A DNA stretch of 64,000 nucleotides from Metabacillus lacus (GCF_009674805.1 NZ_WKKI01000017.1:1-64000), one strand, 5' to 3'. Shown: positions 6,883 to 15,270, numbered from the stretch's first letter. A program made the numbers and translations. Notes: generated by a model from the sequence alone, not told the origin.

Positions 6883-7321
6883 CTCTTTTCACCTGCTTTA
6901 CCTTCTGATTCAAACCATGCCAAATTACATCTACTTCGTCCGCTGATCCTGCCGCTTCCCTGAAAGTTCTTCCGGCAAGATCGCGCCAAGCCCTGTTTTC
7001 TGCCTCTACCGGAACAATTCCTTTTGTTATATCACTGCCAATCAGTACAGCACGGCGTCCAATTTCCTCCGCTTCCCACTTTACTAAGTTTTGAAAAAAG
7101 AGGACCATATTCTCGAGAATTTCCTCTTCTCTTTTTTCAATCAGCTGCTGTTTCAAAAGTGCTTCCAGCCCCTGCAGCACAATGATCTCCTCTCCCCAAG
7201 CTGTTGGAAAGCAATCATCTTTGTATGCCGAGATCCAGCGATGCTCCCTCTCTCTCAGCCGGTAGTGCTGCCTGACCCATTCGGATTTTCCGTTAAAAGC
7301 GCCTCCTGTAACAAAGTGCAT
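6848..7321 (-). CDS. Divergent CobU-like adenosylcobinamide kinase paralogue
   Basis: This 157-residue protein keeps a P-loop (GGAFNGKS, 6-13) and the C-terminal CobU signature GIVP (101-104) followed by RAWRDLAGR (110-118). It lacks the RIxxHxxxR block with the histidine that accepts GMP in bifunctional CobU, and the DCLTTLV block. It is shorter than classical CobU (about 180). The ATG at 7321 has AGGAGGGG upstream, so the start is firm even though it overlaps cobC by 67 bases. It probably has a partial or altered CobU role, perhaps kinase only; see the canonical CobU at 8641. Confidence 0.7.
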   Translation of the reverse strand: MHFVTGGAFNGKSEWVRQHYRLREREHRWISAYKDDCFPTAWGEEIIVLQGLEALLKQQLIEKREEEILENMVLFFQNLVKWEAEEIGRRAVLIGSDITKGIVPVEAENRAWRDLAGRTFREAAGSADEVDVIWHGLNQKVKQVKRDAGCYKDTSRR

Positions 7322-7884
7322 AGCTCTCCCCTCCTAAGTGCCTCTCGGCTCCAGCCAAGCGTATATCCGCATGAATAATCTATTTTCCATTCCCAAAACT
7401 CTTTTTTAAACGGTGCGAGCACTGACAGCAAATGCCTGATCACGCCTCCATGCGTAACCACAGCAGCTGTATTGGAACCGGTGTTCAGTATAATTTCTGC
7501 GGCTGCTTTCCAGCCCTGCTCAACTCTGCCTGCAAATTCTTGATAAGTTTCCCCGGCTGGCGGCCTCAAACAAAAGGGGTCATCAAGCCATTTTTGATAA
7601 TGATCAATCCCCGCTAAATCCTTATACGTTTTTCCCTCCCATTCTCCAAAGTTCATCTCTCTGAATTCACTGCAGAGGATAGGCGTGCTGGCAGGGAACA
7701 TCAGCTCTGCCGTTTTTTTGCACCTTTGTAGATCACTTGAAAAGACCAGATCCTGCGCTGCAGGAAAGGGCTTTTGCCTGTCAGGAAAACATAGAGGAGA
7801 ATCTGTCCAGCCCATGTACGCATGCTGTTTATTGGAAAGCGTCATAGCATGGCGTAATAATGTAACAGCCACAATATCATCCAC
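7255..7884 (-). CDS. cobC: Histidine phosphatase, probable alpha-ribazole phosphatase CobC
   Basis: A phosphoglycerate-mutase-like histidine phosphatase with catalytic RH at 11-12 (RHAMT rather than the usual RHGET), Glu76 in FREMNFGEWEG and His145 in VVTHGG. In cobamide synthesis CobC removes the 5'-phosphate from alpha-ribazole phosphate or adenosylcobalamin phosphate. Its place between cobS and a cobU-like gene supports this over other phosphatases of the family. The last 20 or so residues lie over the next gene and look unstructured; a C-terminal frameshift is possible but not shown. Confidence 0.82.
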   Translation of the reverse strand: MDDIVAVTLLRHAMTLSNKQHAYMGWTDSPLCFPDRQKPFPAAQDLVFSSDLQRCKKTAELMFPASTPILCSEFREMNFGEWEGKTYKDLAGIDHYQKWLDDPFCLRPPAGETYQEFAGRVEQGWKAAAEIILNTGSNTAAVVTHGGVIRHLLSVLAPFKKEFWEWKIDYSCGYTLGWSREALRRGELCTLLQEALLTENPNGSGSTTG

Positions 7885-8627
7885 AAAAACACCTCCGCTC
7901 CTTCTGTGCTTGCACCCAGCACATCACCGGTCATGCCCCCGAACCAGCTATTTGCTTTTTTCGCAGCTGTGAAGGCTGCAATTGCGGCCGCTGCAGCCAG
8001 GATGAGGCTTCCTGGAAGCAGGCCTGCAAAGAAGGATGCTGCCCATGCCGCAATCATGCAAATACTGTAGAAACCAAGAGTGCCAAGACCTGCTGCTTGT
8101 TTAAAAAGCGTGCCTAGCCCTTCCTTTCTGGCTGATTTAACTGTGACCAGCAGCAGCCCCATCAATGTTTTGCTGAAGTAAGGGATCAGCACTACTAAAA
8201 AATATGTACCAGAGTTCTGCAGAAGGAGAATTTCATATATGAAGAAAAAACGCAGGCTTAACAAAACAATGACAGATAGAACGCCAAATGCACCAGTTCT
8301 CGGATCTGACATAATATCCAGCCTTTTTTCCTTATCTCCATATGAAAAGTAAGCATCGCTCGCATCTATCCAGCCGTCCAGGTGTATACCTCCTGTAAAA
8401 ATAATTCCGGCCAGCCAGAGAATCATGGCTGCAGTGAGTGTGGAAAAAGGAGTCCATTCACTCACCCCATACAGCAAGGCTGCATAAAGAAATCCCTGAG
8501 TCAGTCCCAGCAGGGGAAACATCTTGACAGCTTTATTCAAATGCCTACTGTCCATCGGCAGCTTCAGCGGAACAGGAACAGAAGTGAAAAATTGAAAAGC
8601 GATCAGCATACCTCGCAGCCATACCAC
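7842..8627 (-). CDS. cobS: Adenosylcobinamide-GDP ribazoletransferase CobS
   Basis: CobS is the membrane enzyme that joins adenosylcobinamide-GDP and alpha-ribazole (phosphate) to close the nucleotide loop. The sequence shows TGGIHLDGWIDASDAYFS (78-95), DIMSDPRTGAFGV (104-116) and GGMTGDVLGA near the C-terminus, all family hallmarks, between several hydrophobic segments. The start at 8627 lies 13 bases after cobU; the in-frame ATG six codons later is an alternative, as neither has a strong ribosome site. Its 3' end overlaps cobC by 43 bases. Confidence 0.93.
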   Translation of the reverse strand: MVWLRGMLIAFQFFTSVPVPLKLPMDSRHLNKAVKMFPLLGLTQGFLYAALLYGVSEWTPFSTLTAAMILWLAGIIFTGGIHLDGWIDASDAYFSYGDKEKRLDIMSDPRTGAFGVLSVIVLLSLRFFFIYEILLLQNSGTYFLVVLIPYFSKTLMGLLLVTVKSARKEGLGTLFKQAAGLGTLGFYSICMIAAWAASFFAGLLPGSLILAAAAAIAAFTAAKKANSWFGGMTGDVLGASTEGAEVFLWMILWLLHYYAML

Positions 8628-8640
8628 TATGCTGCCGGCA

Positions 8641-9240
8641 TCACATGCAGTCCAATTGCCATGCCTGCCTGCCTCCCTTCATCTTCATTGCAATCCCTGC
8701 CTCAACCAGGTATGCATCCCGCGCTTCTTTTACAATTTCCTGATGAAGCTCTCCCAGCAGTTTCATATAAGCATAGACGAGTGTTGAATTCTGTACCGTA
8801 TCAAAGAAAACCTCATTGCTCACAAGAATCAGCGTGCTGCATTCCCGGCTTAGCATGACTGCAGCAGACAGGATAGAGTGTTTAATTTCCTCCAGCTGAT
8901 CAGCATTCCATTCTTCTTTAGCACTGTGAAAAAGTTCATTGTTAACAAGCGTGGTTAAACAATCCAGCAGCACTACATCACTTCTGTCGAAGTTCCCTGA
9001 CAACAGATGCAGAGAACGGTGCTGTTCCCACGTTTTCCAGCTTTGTCCGGAACGCATCCTGTCAGCCTGATGTTTTTGAATTCTGCTCTTCATCTCATCA
9101 TCACTTGGTGTGCCGGGTGCGATATAATGCAGGCAGCCTCCATGCTTTGCGGCCTTCTGGATAGCAAGCTCTTCAGCAAACCTGCTTTTCCCGCTCCGAA
9201 CGCCTCCGCTGATAAAAATTATTGTGTGGTGTTCATCCAT
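8641..9240 (-). CDS. cobU: Adenosylcobinamide kinase / guanylyltransferase CobU
   Basis: CobU phosphorylates adenosylcobinamide and then transfers GMP from GTP. The protein has the Walker A GGVRSGKS (12-19), RIQKHQADR (53-61) with the GMP-accepting histidine region, and DCLTTLVNN (93-101). After SNEV (141-144) the family motif GxGIVP is replaced by FFDTVQ, and the RDLxGRxNQ block is also diverged. The cluster's second CobU-like gene keeps exactly those lost parts. It overlaps cobD by 22 bases, implying coupling. Confidence 0.88.
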   Translation of the reverse strand: MDEHHTIIFISGGVRSGKSRFAEELAIQKAAKHGGCLHYIAPGTPSDDEMKSRIQKHQADRMRSGQSWKTWEQHRSLHLLSGNFDRSDVVLLDCLTTLVNNELFHSAKEEWNADQLEEIKHSILSAAVMLSRECSTLILVSNEVFFDTVQNSTLVYAYMKLLGELHQEIVKEARDAYLVEAGIAMKMKGGRQAWQLDCM

Positions 9241-10298
9241 TTTTCTACAGCCTCCATCAGGCGGTCATTTTCTGCTTCTGTGCGAATGGCAAATCTCAGC
9301 CATCGTCCTTCTATGCCCTTGAAATTCATCGAATGCCTGGGAATGATTCCGTGTTTCACCAGATATTCATAAAACTGAAACTGATCCTGCAAACCTGGAA
9401 TTCTCAGCAAATAATAATTGGTACTGGAAGGAGAAACAAGAAGGTTCAGCGAGTGATAAAACTGAAACAGTCTTTCTCTCTCTCTGCTAACAGCCTTTTG
9501 GGTCTCCTGAACATGGCTTTCACAATCCAGGCACCACTCTCCCGCCTGCAGGGCAAGTGCGTTCACACTCCAATGGGGCTGAAGTTTGCTAAGAGAGCTG
9601 ACCACCTCTTCATCAGCAAGAAGATATCCGAGGCGAAGCCCGGGGATTGCGTACATTTTTGTCAGTGATCTGATGATAATCAGCTGGGGAAATTCCTTTA
9701 AGAGCGGAACCAGTGATTCATATTCCTCCAGAAAGTCATAAAACGCTTCATCAATAATCAGCTTGCAATCATATTTTCTGCACTCCATAAGCAGCCTTAC
9801 AATGTCTTTTCTGCCATAATAAACACCAGTAGGGTTGCTGGGATTGCACAGAAAAAGTGCATCTGAACGTTTTATCGAAAGAAGTATGTCTTCCTCTCCC
9901 CATCTCCAGCTCCCTTCCTCTGCCTGTACATAGGAAACAGCACAGTGATTCACTCTGCACGCTTCCTCATATTCTGTAAAAGAAGGCTGGACAATGGCAG
10001 CCTCCCTTCCAGCCAGCAGCCTTCCCAGTAATGAAATCAGCTCTGATCCTCCGTTGCCAATTAAAATACATCTTTCTGAGATTTCAAGAGCTTTTGACAG
10101 CTTTCTTTTTAAAGCTGCTCCATAAGGATCGGGATACTCTGTCACTAGTCCGGACAGTTCTCCCCACCGTTCTCTTATCACCGAAGGAGGTCCAAGCGGG
10201 TTTATATTTGCACTGTAATCCATTCTTTCTGTTGGCATAGGCAGATTCATAGCTTGATATACGTATTGCGGATTAGATCCATGAGCGGGCCATTTCAA
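9219..10298 (-). CDS. cobD: L-threonine-O-3-phosphate decarboxylase CobD
   Basis: A PLP enzyme of aminotransferase fold class I that makes (R)-1-amino-2-propanol O-2-phosphate, the linker used by CbiB. The N-terminus HGSNP and SANINPLGPP are typical of CobD. NPSNPTG is at 152-158, DEAF at 183-186 and the PLP lysine is Lys214 in SLTKMYAIPGLRLGY. Histidinol-phosphate aminotransferase is the nearest alternative, but the N-terminal signature and the place between cbiB and cobU favour CobD. It overlaps cbiB by 26 bases. Confidence 0.92.
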   Translation of the reverse strand: MKWPAHGSNPQYVYQAMNLPMPTERMDYSANINPLGPPSVIRERWGELSGLVTEYPDPYGAALKRKLSKALEISERCILIGNGGSELISLLGRLLAGREAAIVQPSFTEYEEACRVNHCAVSYVQAEEGSWRWGEEDILLSIKRSDALFLCNPSNPTGVYYGRKDIVRLLMECRKYDCKLIIDEAFYDFLEEYESLVPLLKEFPQLIIIRSLTKMYAIPGLRLGYLLADEEVVSSLSKLQPHWSVNALALQAGEWCLDCESHVQETQKAVSRERERLFQFYHSLNLLVSPSSTNYYLLRIPGLQDQFQFYEYLVKHGIIPRHSMNFKGIEGRWLRFAIRTEAENDRLMEAVEKWMNTTQ

Positions 10299-11238
10299 AA
10301 AGCATTCCTCCCAGCCACATGATTATTAAAAAAAGAGGCACCGTTTTAGTCACAATTTTATTGGCTTCAGCGATATGTGTGACATTCAGCTCCAACAGCG
10401 GATCACCCATCCTTGCCCTGTTTGACGGTATCCCTTTATAGTAATTCAATCCTCCAAGCTGAATGCCAAGCAGAGCTGCCACGGCTGCTTCTCCCCAGCC
10501 GCTGTTCGGACTGGGATGTTTCTTGGCATCCCGCCTGACCACATTCCATGCTTTTTTCCTGCTGCCAGTTACAGGATTTGTTGAGAACACCATGCACAAA
10601 GCTGTCAGCCTGCTTGGTATCCAATTCACAACATCATCAAACACCGCCGATGCCCAGCCGAATTCTCTGTATTGCTCATTTTTATAGCCCACCATAGAGT
10701 CGCACGTATTTACAGCACGATAAATCAGGGCGAGCGGAGCACCTCCAATCAGCGCCCAGAACAGAGGTGCGGTAATGCCGTCGCTTGTATTCTCGGCAAC
10801 TGTTTCAACAGCTCCCCTCACAATCTCCTGTTCTCCAAGTAATTCTGTGTCTCTGCCAACAATATAAGAAAGCTTAACCCTGGCCGCTGCAAAATCTTTT
10901 TCTACAAGCGGCTCATAAACGGAGAGAGCCGCTTCTTTTAATCCTTTTTGGGCAATGGCCGCTGAAATCAGCATTGCCTCCATGAAAATTCCTGCAGCAG
11001 GATGAAGGCTGTAGAAGGCCGCCACAAGCAGCAATGCGGCACCTCCTGATACGATCACCACCGCTGTTAACATGACAGTACCCTTTGCTCTTCTGTATTT
11101 TCCTTGGTTCAACTTCCTTTCAAGCTTATGTATAAGAGAACCGATCCACTTTACCGGATGCGGCCAATTGGGCGGATCTCCTGCTATTAAATCAATGAAC
11201 ACAGCGAGTGTTAAAGCTATCAGATGATATATCAGCAT
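10273..11238 (-). CDS. cbiB: Adenosylcobinamide-phosphate synthase CbiB
   Basis: CbiB, an inner membrane protein, condenses adenosylcobyric acid with aminopropanol phosphate from CobD. The sequence opens with a hydrophobic helix followed by DLIAGDPPNWPHPVKWIG, the family signature, and contains AENTSDGITAPLFW and YRAVNTCDSMVGY blocks. Length (321) is normal. The start overlaps the previous gene by seven bases. Beside a CbiZ domain it would rebuild what CbiZ cuts. Confidence 0.94.
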   Translation of the reverse strand: MLIYHLIALTLAVFIDLIAGDPPNWPHPVKWIGSLIHKLERKLNQGKYRRAKGTVMLTAVVIVSGGAALLLVAAFYSLHPAAGIFMEAMLISAAIAQKGLKEAALSVYEPLVEKDFAAARVKLSYIVGRDTELLGEQEIVRGAVETVAENTSDGITAPLFWALIGGAPLALIYRAVNTCDSMVGYKNEQYREFGWASAVFDDVVNWIPSRLTALCMVFSTNPVTGSRKKAWNVVRRDAKKHPSPNSGWGEAAVAALLGIQLGGLNYYKGIPSNRARMGDPLLELNVTHIAEANKIVTKTVPLFLIIMWLGGMLFEMARSWI

Positions 11239-12695
11239 GTTTGCTGCCTTCTTTGGCTTTTCTCAATTGCTTTTCTCGTACATTGATAGACTCCTTTTCC
11301 AACACTTTTGCCAAGCGGCGTGATAGTTCCACCATATTCAAGCAGAGGCCCTGTCTGGGTAGCCGCTATGAGGATGCTGTCGGTTGATGTGCCTGATGCA
11401 GCTGTTCCGGTTATAGCATCTTTTATTCCTTCATCCTGCAGCGCCCTTGCTTTTGCTTCCGTTGCCGTCATGATGCATTGAATAAAAGCTTCATCAGTCA
11501 GTTCTCCATTTATGATGACCCATGTGTTAATCGTGCCCGGCATCATCAGCGGAGCATGCAGGCTGCTCATGGAGGCATCCACTGCATTTCCAGTTCCTGC
11601 AGTCACAGCTATGATGACGGAAAAATCTTTTTCTTTATATTCGCAGTATACTGCGTCCTCCGGAAAAACAGCTGTCATCATGCCAACCGTTTCAGCTGCC
11701 GGGAATCCCCTTCTCTCCAGATAGTCTGCCATCTCTGTCCGATGGCCGCTGCAGTCGTAATTCTTGTCCACATGCCTGTTCACAAAATATCTGTTCCAGC
11801 CGGCTCCTGCTCCTGTTACCCCGGAAGACATTGTTTTCAAGTAAACAGGTGACCGGTACACCACACAGCCGTGACTGATTTCCAAAAATGATGCATCGAG
11901 AACTGTCCGGACCTTTCTGGTATTCGGCAGCAGGACCATTTGCGGAACAGGCAGCTGAGGATGCTGCTGTTTACCAATGCTTGTTTGGTACACATCTCTA
12001 ATACTTTTTTCTGCTAGAACTTCAGAAGGAGCACCGCTCTTGCTGATGCTTCCCTTGTTTAACAGAAGAAGCCGGTCACAATATAGAGCTGCAAGGTTCA
12101 GATCATGGAATATGGATAACACAGTCAAATCTCTTTCCTTTGTCAGCAATTTCAGCAGATCCAGCAGGTCTTTTTGAAACGCAAGATCCAAATGGTTTGT
12201 CGGTTCATCCAGCAAAAGAATCTCAGGCTCCTGGGCAAGTGCCTGTGCAAGGTATACCCTCTGCTGTTCTCCTCCTGATATTTCCACCATTTGCCGATGC
12301 TCCAGATGCTGTATCCCTGTTTGTCCCATTACTTCCCTCACAATATTTTCATCTTTCTCCGACCATGAATGCAGCAAGCCGCTTTGATGCGGATAGCGCC
12401 CAAGTGACACTGTTTCCCTGACTGTATACGAAAAGGACAGGGAGGAATGCTGAGGAAGAACAGCCATGCATCTGGCCCGCTCCCGTGAAGAATAATCATT
12501 GAGAGGCTTACCTTTTACAGAAATGGAGCCCTCATCTGCCGGATGAATTCCGCTGATCATTTTCAGCAGGGTGGTTTTGCCGCTTCCGTTGGGACCCAGT
12601 ATGCCGAACAGCTCTCCTTTCTTTACGTGAAAGGATATGCCTGCAGCTGCAGGCTTTCCTGAATATGAACCAGTAACATCTTGAACATCCAGCAT
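11232..12695 (-). CDS. BtuD-CbiZ fusion: corrinoid ABC ATPase plus adenosylcobinamide amidohydrolase
   Basis: Residues 1 to about 255 are an ABC ATPase of the iron/B12 uptake type: Walker A GPNGSGKTT (34-42), Q82, signature SGGEQ (140-144), Walker B LLLDEP (160-165) and FHDLN for the H-loop. Residues of about 270-487 form a CbiZ domain, with TAGTGNAVDA, GTINTWVIINGELTDEA and the TGTAASGTSTDS block. CbiZ hydrolyses adenosylcobinamide to adenosylcobyric acid, allowing imported cobamides with the wrong lower ligand to be rebuilt. I see no stop or frameshift between the domains. It is four bases from btuC, so importer and remodelling enzyme are made together. I recall BtuD-CbiZ fusions elsewhere in Firmicutes. 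Confidence 0.92.
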   Translation of the reverse strand: MLDVQDVTGSYSGKPAAAGISFHVKKGELFGILGPNGSGKTTLLKMISGIHPADEGSISVKGKPLNDYSSRERARCMAVLPQHSSLSFSYTVRETVSLGRYPHQSGLLHSWSEKDENIVREVMGQTGIQHLEHRQMVEISGGEQQRVYLAQALAQEPEILLLDEPTNHLDLAFQKDLLDLLKLLTKERDLTVLSIFHDLNLAALYCDRLLLLNKGSISKSGAPSEVLAEKSIRDVYQTSIGKQQHPQLPVPQMVLLPNTRKVRTVLDASFLEISHGCVVYRSPVYLKTMSSGVTGAGAGWNRYFVNRHVDKNYDCSGHRTEMADYLERRGFPAAETVGMMTAVFPEDAVYCEYKEKDFSVIIAVTAGTGNAVDASMSSLHAPLMMPGTINTWVIINGELTDEAFIQCIMTATEAKARALQDEGIKDAITGTAASGTSTDSILIAATQTGPLLEYGGTITPLGKSVGKGVYQCTRKAIEKSQRRQQTC

Positions 12696-12698
12696 CCT

Positions 12699-13748
12699 TT
12701 ATCCTCTTTTCTTCTTTTGTTTATTTACTAGTATGAGTGCAAATACCGGTGCGCCTATCAATGCAGTGATGACTCCGATAGGGAGCTCAGCCGGGGAAAT
12801 GATCGTCCGGGCAAGAAGGTCGGCCAGAATGAGAAAACCTCCCCCTGTCATAGCTGAAAGCGGCAGAAGATGCAAATGATCCGGCCCCCAAAGCATTCTG
12901 CAGAAATGCGGAATGACCAGACCGACAAATCCAATGGTTCCTGAGACGGCCACCGCTGCACCTGTTAAAATGGAGCCTGCCAACAAAATCACAAGCTTTC
13001 TGCGCTGCACATTTACTCCAATGTGGTGCGCCCGCTCTTCTCCATAGCTCATCGCATTCAGCTCTCTTCTGTTGAAAAGGAGCAGCATCAATCCTATTAA
13101 AAAGAAAGGAAGGATAATCGCAACATACTCCCAGCCCCTCATCGAAACACTGCCGAGCAGCCAGCCAATAATCTGCCTGAGCTCCTCTCCAGTTAAAGCG
13201 ATCATCAATGAGATGAGAGCTCCCATAAATGAACTGAAAATGATGCCCGTCAGGATGATTGTTTCCACTTTCAGGCTCTTGTCAATACTTCTGGCAAACA
13301 GCAGCACAATAAAAATGGTGAAGAACGCAAACAGGATACTGACAACCGGAAGTGTATACAACCCTAAGCCCGGCAGAGAAATGCCCAGAAATAAAATGGC
13401 AACAGCTCCGACAGATGCACCTGATGAAACACCAAGCGTGTAGGGATCAGCCAGCGGATTTCTTAACAAACCTTGAAATGCTGCCCCGGCAATTGCAAGA
13501 GATGCACCTACAAGGCCCGCAAGCAGCACTCTTGGAAGCCTGATATTCATCACAATATTAATATGCATGCTGTCTATGAAAGCAGGTGGTGTCAGCCCCA
13601 GTAACTCTGCTCCAAGAATACCCGCTATATCCATAGGCCCAACGGACACACTGCCAGCGGATATGCCTGCAAGTACAGCTGCAAGGAGAAAAAGTGCCGC
13701 TGCAAGGTAAGCAGCCCAATATGATTTTATCAACCAGCGTTTCGCCAA
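12699..13748 (-). CDS. btuC: Cobalamin ABC transporter permease BtuC (FecCD family)
   Basis: A polytopic permease with the FecCD pattern: RLPRVLLAGLVGASLAIAG, QGLLRNPLADPYTLGVSSGA, and the EAA-like GTIGFVGLVIPH. B12 specificity is inferred from the upstream cobalamin riboswitch and the downstream genes. I set the start at the TTG at 13748, with AAAGGGG eight bases upstream; the GTG at 13784 would place the first codons inside the riboswitch terminator. No binding-protein gene (btuF) lies in front of it or anywhere in the window. Confidence 0.88.
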   Translation of the reverse strand: MAKRWLIKSYWAAYLAAALFLLAAVLAGISAGSVSVGPMDIAGILGAELLGLTPPAFIDSMHINIVMNIRLPRVLLAGLVGASLAIAGAAFQGLLRNPLADPYTLGVSSGASVGAVAILFLGISLPGLGLYTLPVVSILFAFFTIFIVLLFARSIDKSLKVETIILTGIIFSSFMGALISLMIALTGEELRQIIGWLLGSVSMRGWEYVAIILPFFLIGLMLLLFNRRELNAMSYGEERAHHIGVNVQRRKLVILLAGSILTGAAVAVSGTIGFVGLVIPHFCRMLWGPDHLHLLPLSAMTGGGFLILADLLARTIISPAELPIGVITALIGAPVFALILVNKQKKKRG

Positions 13749-13764
13749 CTCATCTACCCCTTTA

Positions 13765-13802
13765 TAAACAAAAAACACCCCCACGAATGCATGGAGATGT
13801 TT
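13765..13802 (-). terminator. Intrinsic terminator of the cobalamin riboswitch
   Basis: On the minus strand AAACATCTCC, a 10-base loop, GGGGGTGTTT can form a 10-pair stem (two G-U pairs) followed by TTTGTTT. It ends 17 bases before the btuC start. This is the likely off-switch when cobalamin binds the aptamer. Confidence 0.7.
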
Positions 13803-13874
13803 GTGACGGCTCTATAACAAAAAAGAAATAGCCCTTCCAAACACCCCCTATCCTCGTAGGTTGAATGGTGTTAA

Positions 13875-14046
13875 GAAAAAGGCAGGTCTCCTGGCTCATG
13901 GTCATTGCTCTCGAAGCGCCTTCCCATACGGCAGACCGTACAGTGGCTATTGCTCTGAGCTTCCATTTACAGTGGCGGGACCGCGCTGGAATTACACCAG
14001 CTTCCCTTTTAAGCTTCCGTCTGTCCGGCGGAAGCACCCTCTTCTG
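13875..14046 (-). ncRNA. Cobalamin (B12) riboswitch aptamer
   Basis: The minus strand shows the conserved aptamer elements in order: GGGTGC and AAAAGGGAAGCTGGTG, the AATTCCAGCGCGGTCCCGCC core with GCCACTGT (B12 box), a second GCCACTGT, and the closing GAGCCAGGAGACCTGCC. It is followed by a terminator and then btuC, the arrangement for transcriptional control of corrinoid uptake and salvage genes. Confidence 0.97.
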
Positions 14047-14073
14047 TTTCTATGTATACTTCATATATCTTTG

Positions 14074-14079
14074 ATTATA
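14074..14079 (-). promoter_or_regulatory. Possible -10 box for the cobamide operon
   Basis: Minus-strand TATAAT lies 28 bases before the aptamer. I see no matching -35, so support is position plus a perfect hexamer. Confidence 0.4.
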
Positions 14080-14210
14080 CACCAACTATCAGGGACCGGG
14101 GTAGAAGAACTCATTTTGCTGCTTAGGTGACGGGTGATTCCCTTTGAAGTACAAGTGGAATAGGTGCAGCGTGGAAATCTTTAAAATAAGGTTCGTCCTT
14201 CTGAAAAATA

Positions 14211-14242
14211 ATAAAAAAACCCTGTCCACAATAGTGGACAGG
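14211..14242 (-). terminator. Terminator of the rplM-rpsI operon
   Basis: CCTGTCCAC, short loop, GTGGACAGG followed on the minus strand by TTTTTTTATT, 16 bases past the rpsI stop. Confidence 0.92.
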
Positions 14243-14258
14243 ATCTTCCAAACGCATA

Positions 14259-14666
<408 letters not shown>

Positions 14667-14672
14667 TTATAA

Positions 14673-15110
14673 TTAACCGCGAAGTTCGTAAACTTCAGGT
14701 TGTTGTGCTTGATGTGGATGCTCTGCTCCGTTGTATACATGAAGCTTTTTGAACATTTGACGGCCTAGAGAACCTTTTGGAAGCATTCCGCGAATTGCTA
14801 GTTCAAGCATTTTCTCAGAATAGTTCGTACGCATTTCCAAAGCAGTTCTTGATTTCAATCCGCCTGGGAATTGGCTGTGACGGTAGTAGATTTTGTCAGT
14901 TAGTTTTTTACCAGTTAGTTCGATTTCACCTGCATTAACGATGATCACATGGTCACCAGTGTCTACATGTGGTGTGAAAGTTGGTTTATGTTTACCACGT
15001 AAGATAGATGCAACTTCGCTGGCAAGACGGCCTAGAGTTTTGCCAGAAGCATCTACTACGTACCATTTACGCTCGATTTCGTTAGCTTTCGCCATAAACG
15101 TTGTACGCAT
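14673..15110 (-). CDS. rplM: 50S ribosomal protein L13
   Basis: L13 is an early assembly protein of the large subunit. The 145-residue product begins [21 protein letters not shown] and holds the [11 protein letters not shown] and [15 protein letters not shown] blocks. GGAGGG precedes the ATG. The start matches Bacillus L13 (MRTTPMA), not the later internal ATG. It is the first gene of the rplM-rpsI operon. Confidence 0.98.
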   Translation of the reverse strand: MRTTFMAKANEIERKWYVVDASGKTLGRLASEVASILRGKHKPTFTPHVDTGDHVIIVNAGEIELTGKKLTDKIYYRHSQFPGGLKSRTALEMRTNYSEKMLELAIRGMLPKGSLGRQMFKKLHVYNGAEHPHQAQQPEVYELRG

Positions 15111-15222
15111 GAATTTCCCTCCTAGAATTTCAATCTGAAAATGAATTAGATTTATTTTATTTCAAAACACAAGATAAGACTTTCCGGGGCTTATTTGTGG
15201 GGTTGAAATACATACCATATGA
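15111..15222 (-). promoter_or_regulatory. rplM 5' leader, possible L13 leader RNA
   Basis: The transcript from the promoter at 15224-15252 has a leader of about 100 bases. It can form a small structure around ATAAGCCCCGGAAAGTCTTAT. Firmicutes often carry an L13 autoregulatory leader here, but I cannot fit the published consensus with confidence. Confidence 0.35.
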
Positions 15223-15223
15223 T

Positions 15224-15252
15224 ATGTTATCCTGTATTTGACCTAATGTCAA
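15224..15252 (-). promoter_or_regulatory. Sigma A promoter for rplM-rpsI
   Basis: Minus-strand TTGACA, 17 bases, TAACAT, in the 160-base gap between truA and rplM. Confidence 0.8.
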
Positions 15253-15270
15253 GAAAATGTTACACCTGGT

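Noticed and set aside
10436-10687. Frames on both strands inside cbiB
   Set aside because: They overlap conserved CbiB motifs and have no independent support.
13748-13784. GTG at 13784 as btuC start
   Set aside because: It lies inside the riboswitch terminator. The TTG at 13748 has a proper ribosome site and follows the terminator.
6163-14046. Cobamide cluster as a mobile element
   Set aside because: No integrase, transposase, attachment site or flanking direct repeat is visible. The inverted repeat before ybaK is local and covers a ribosome site.
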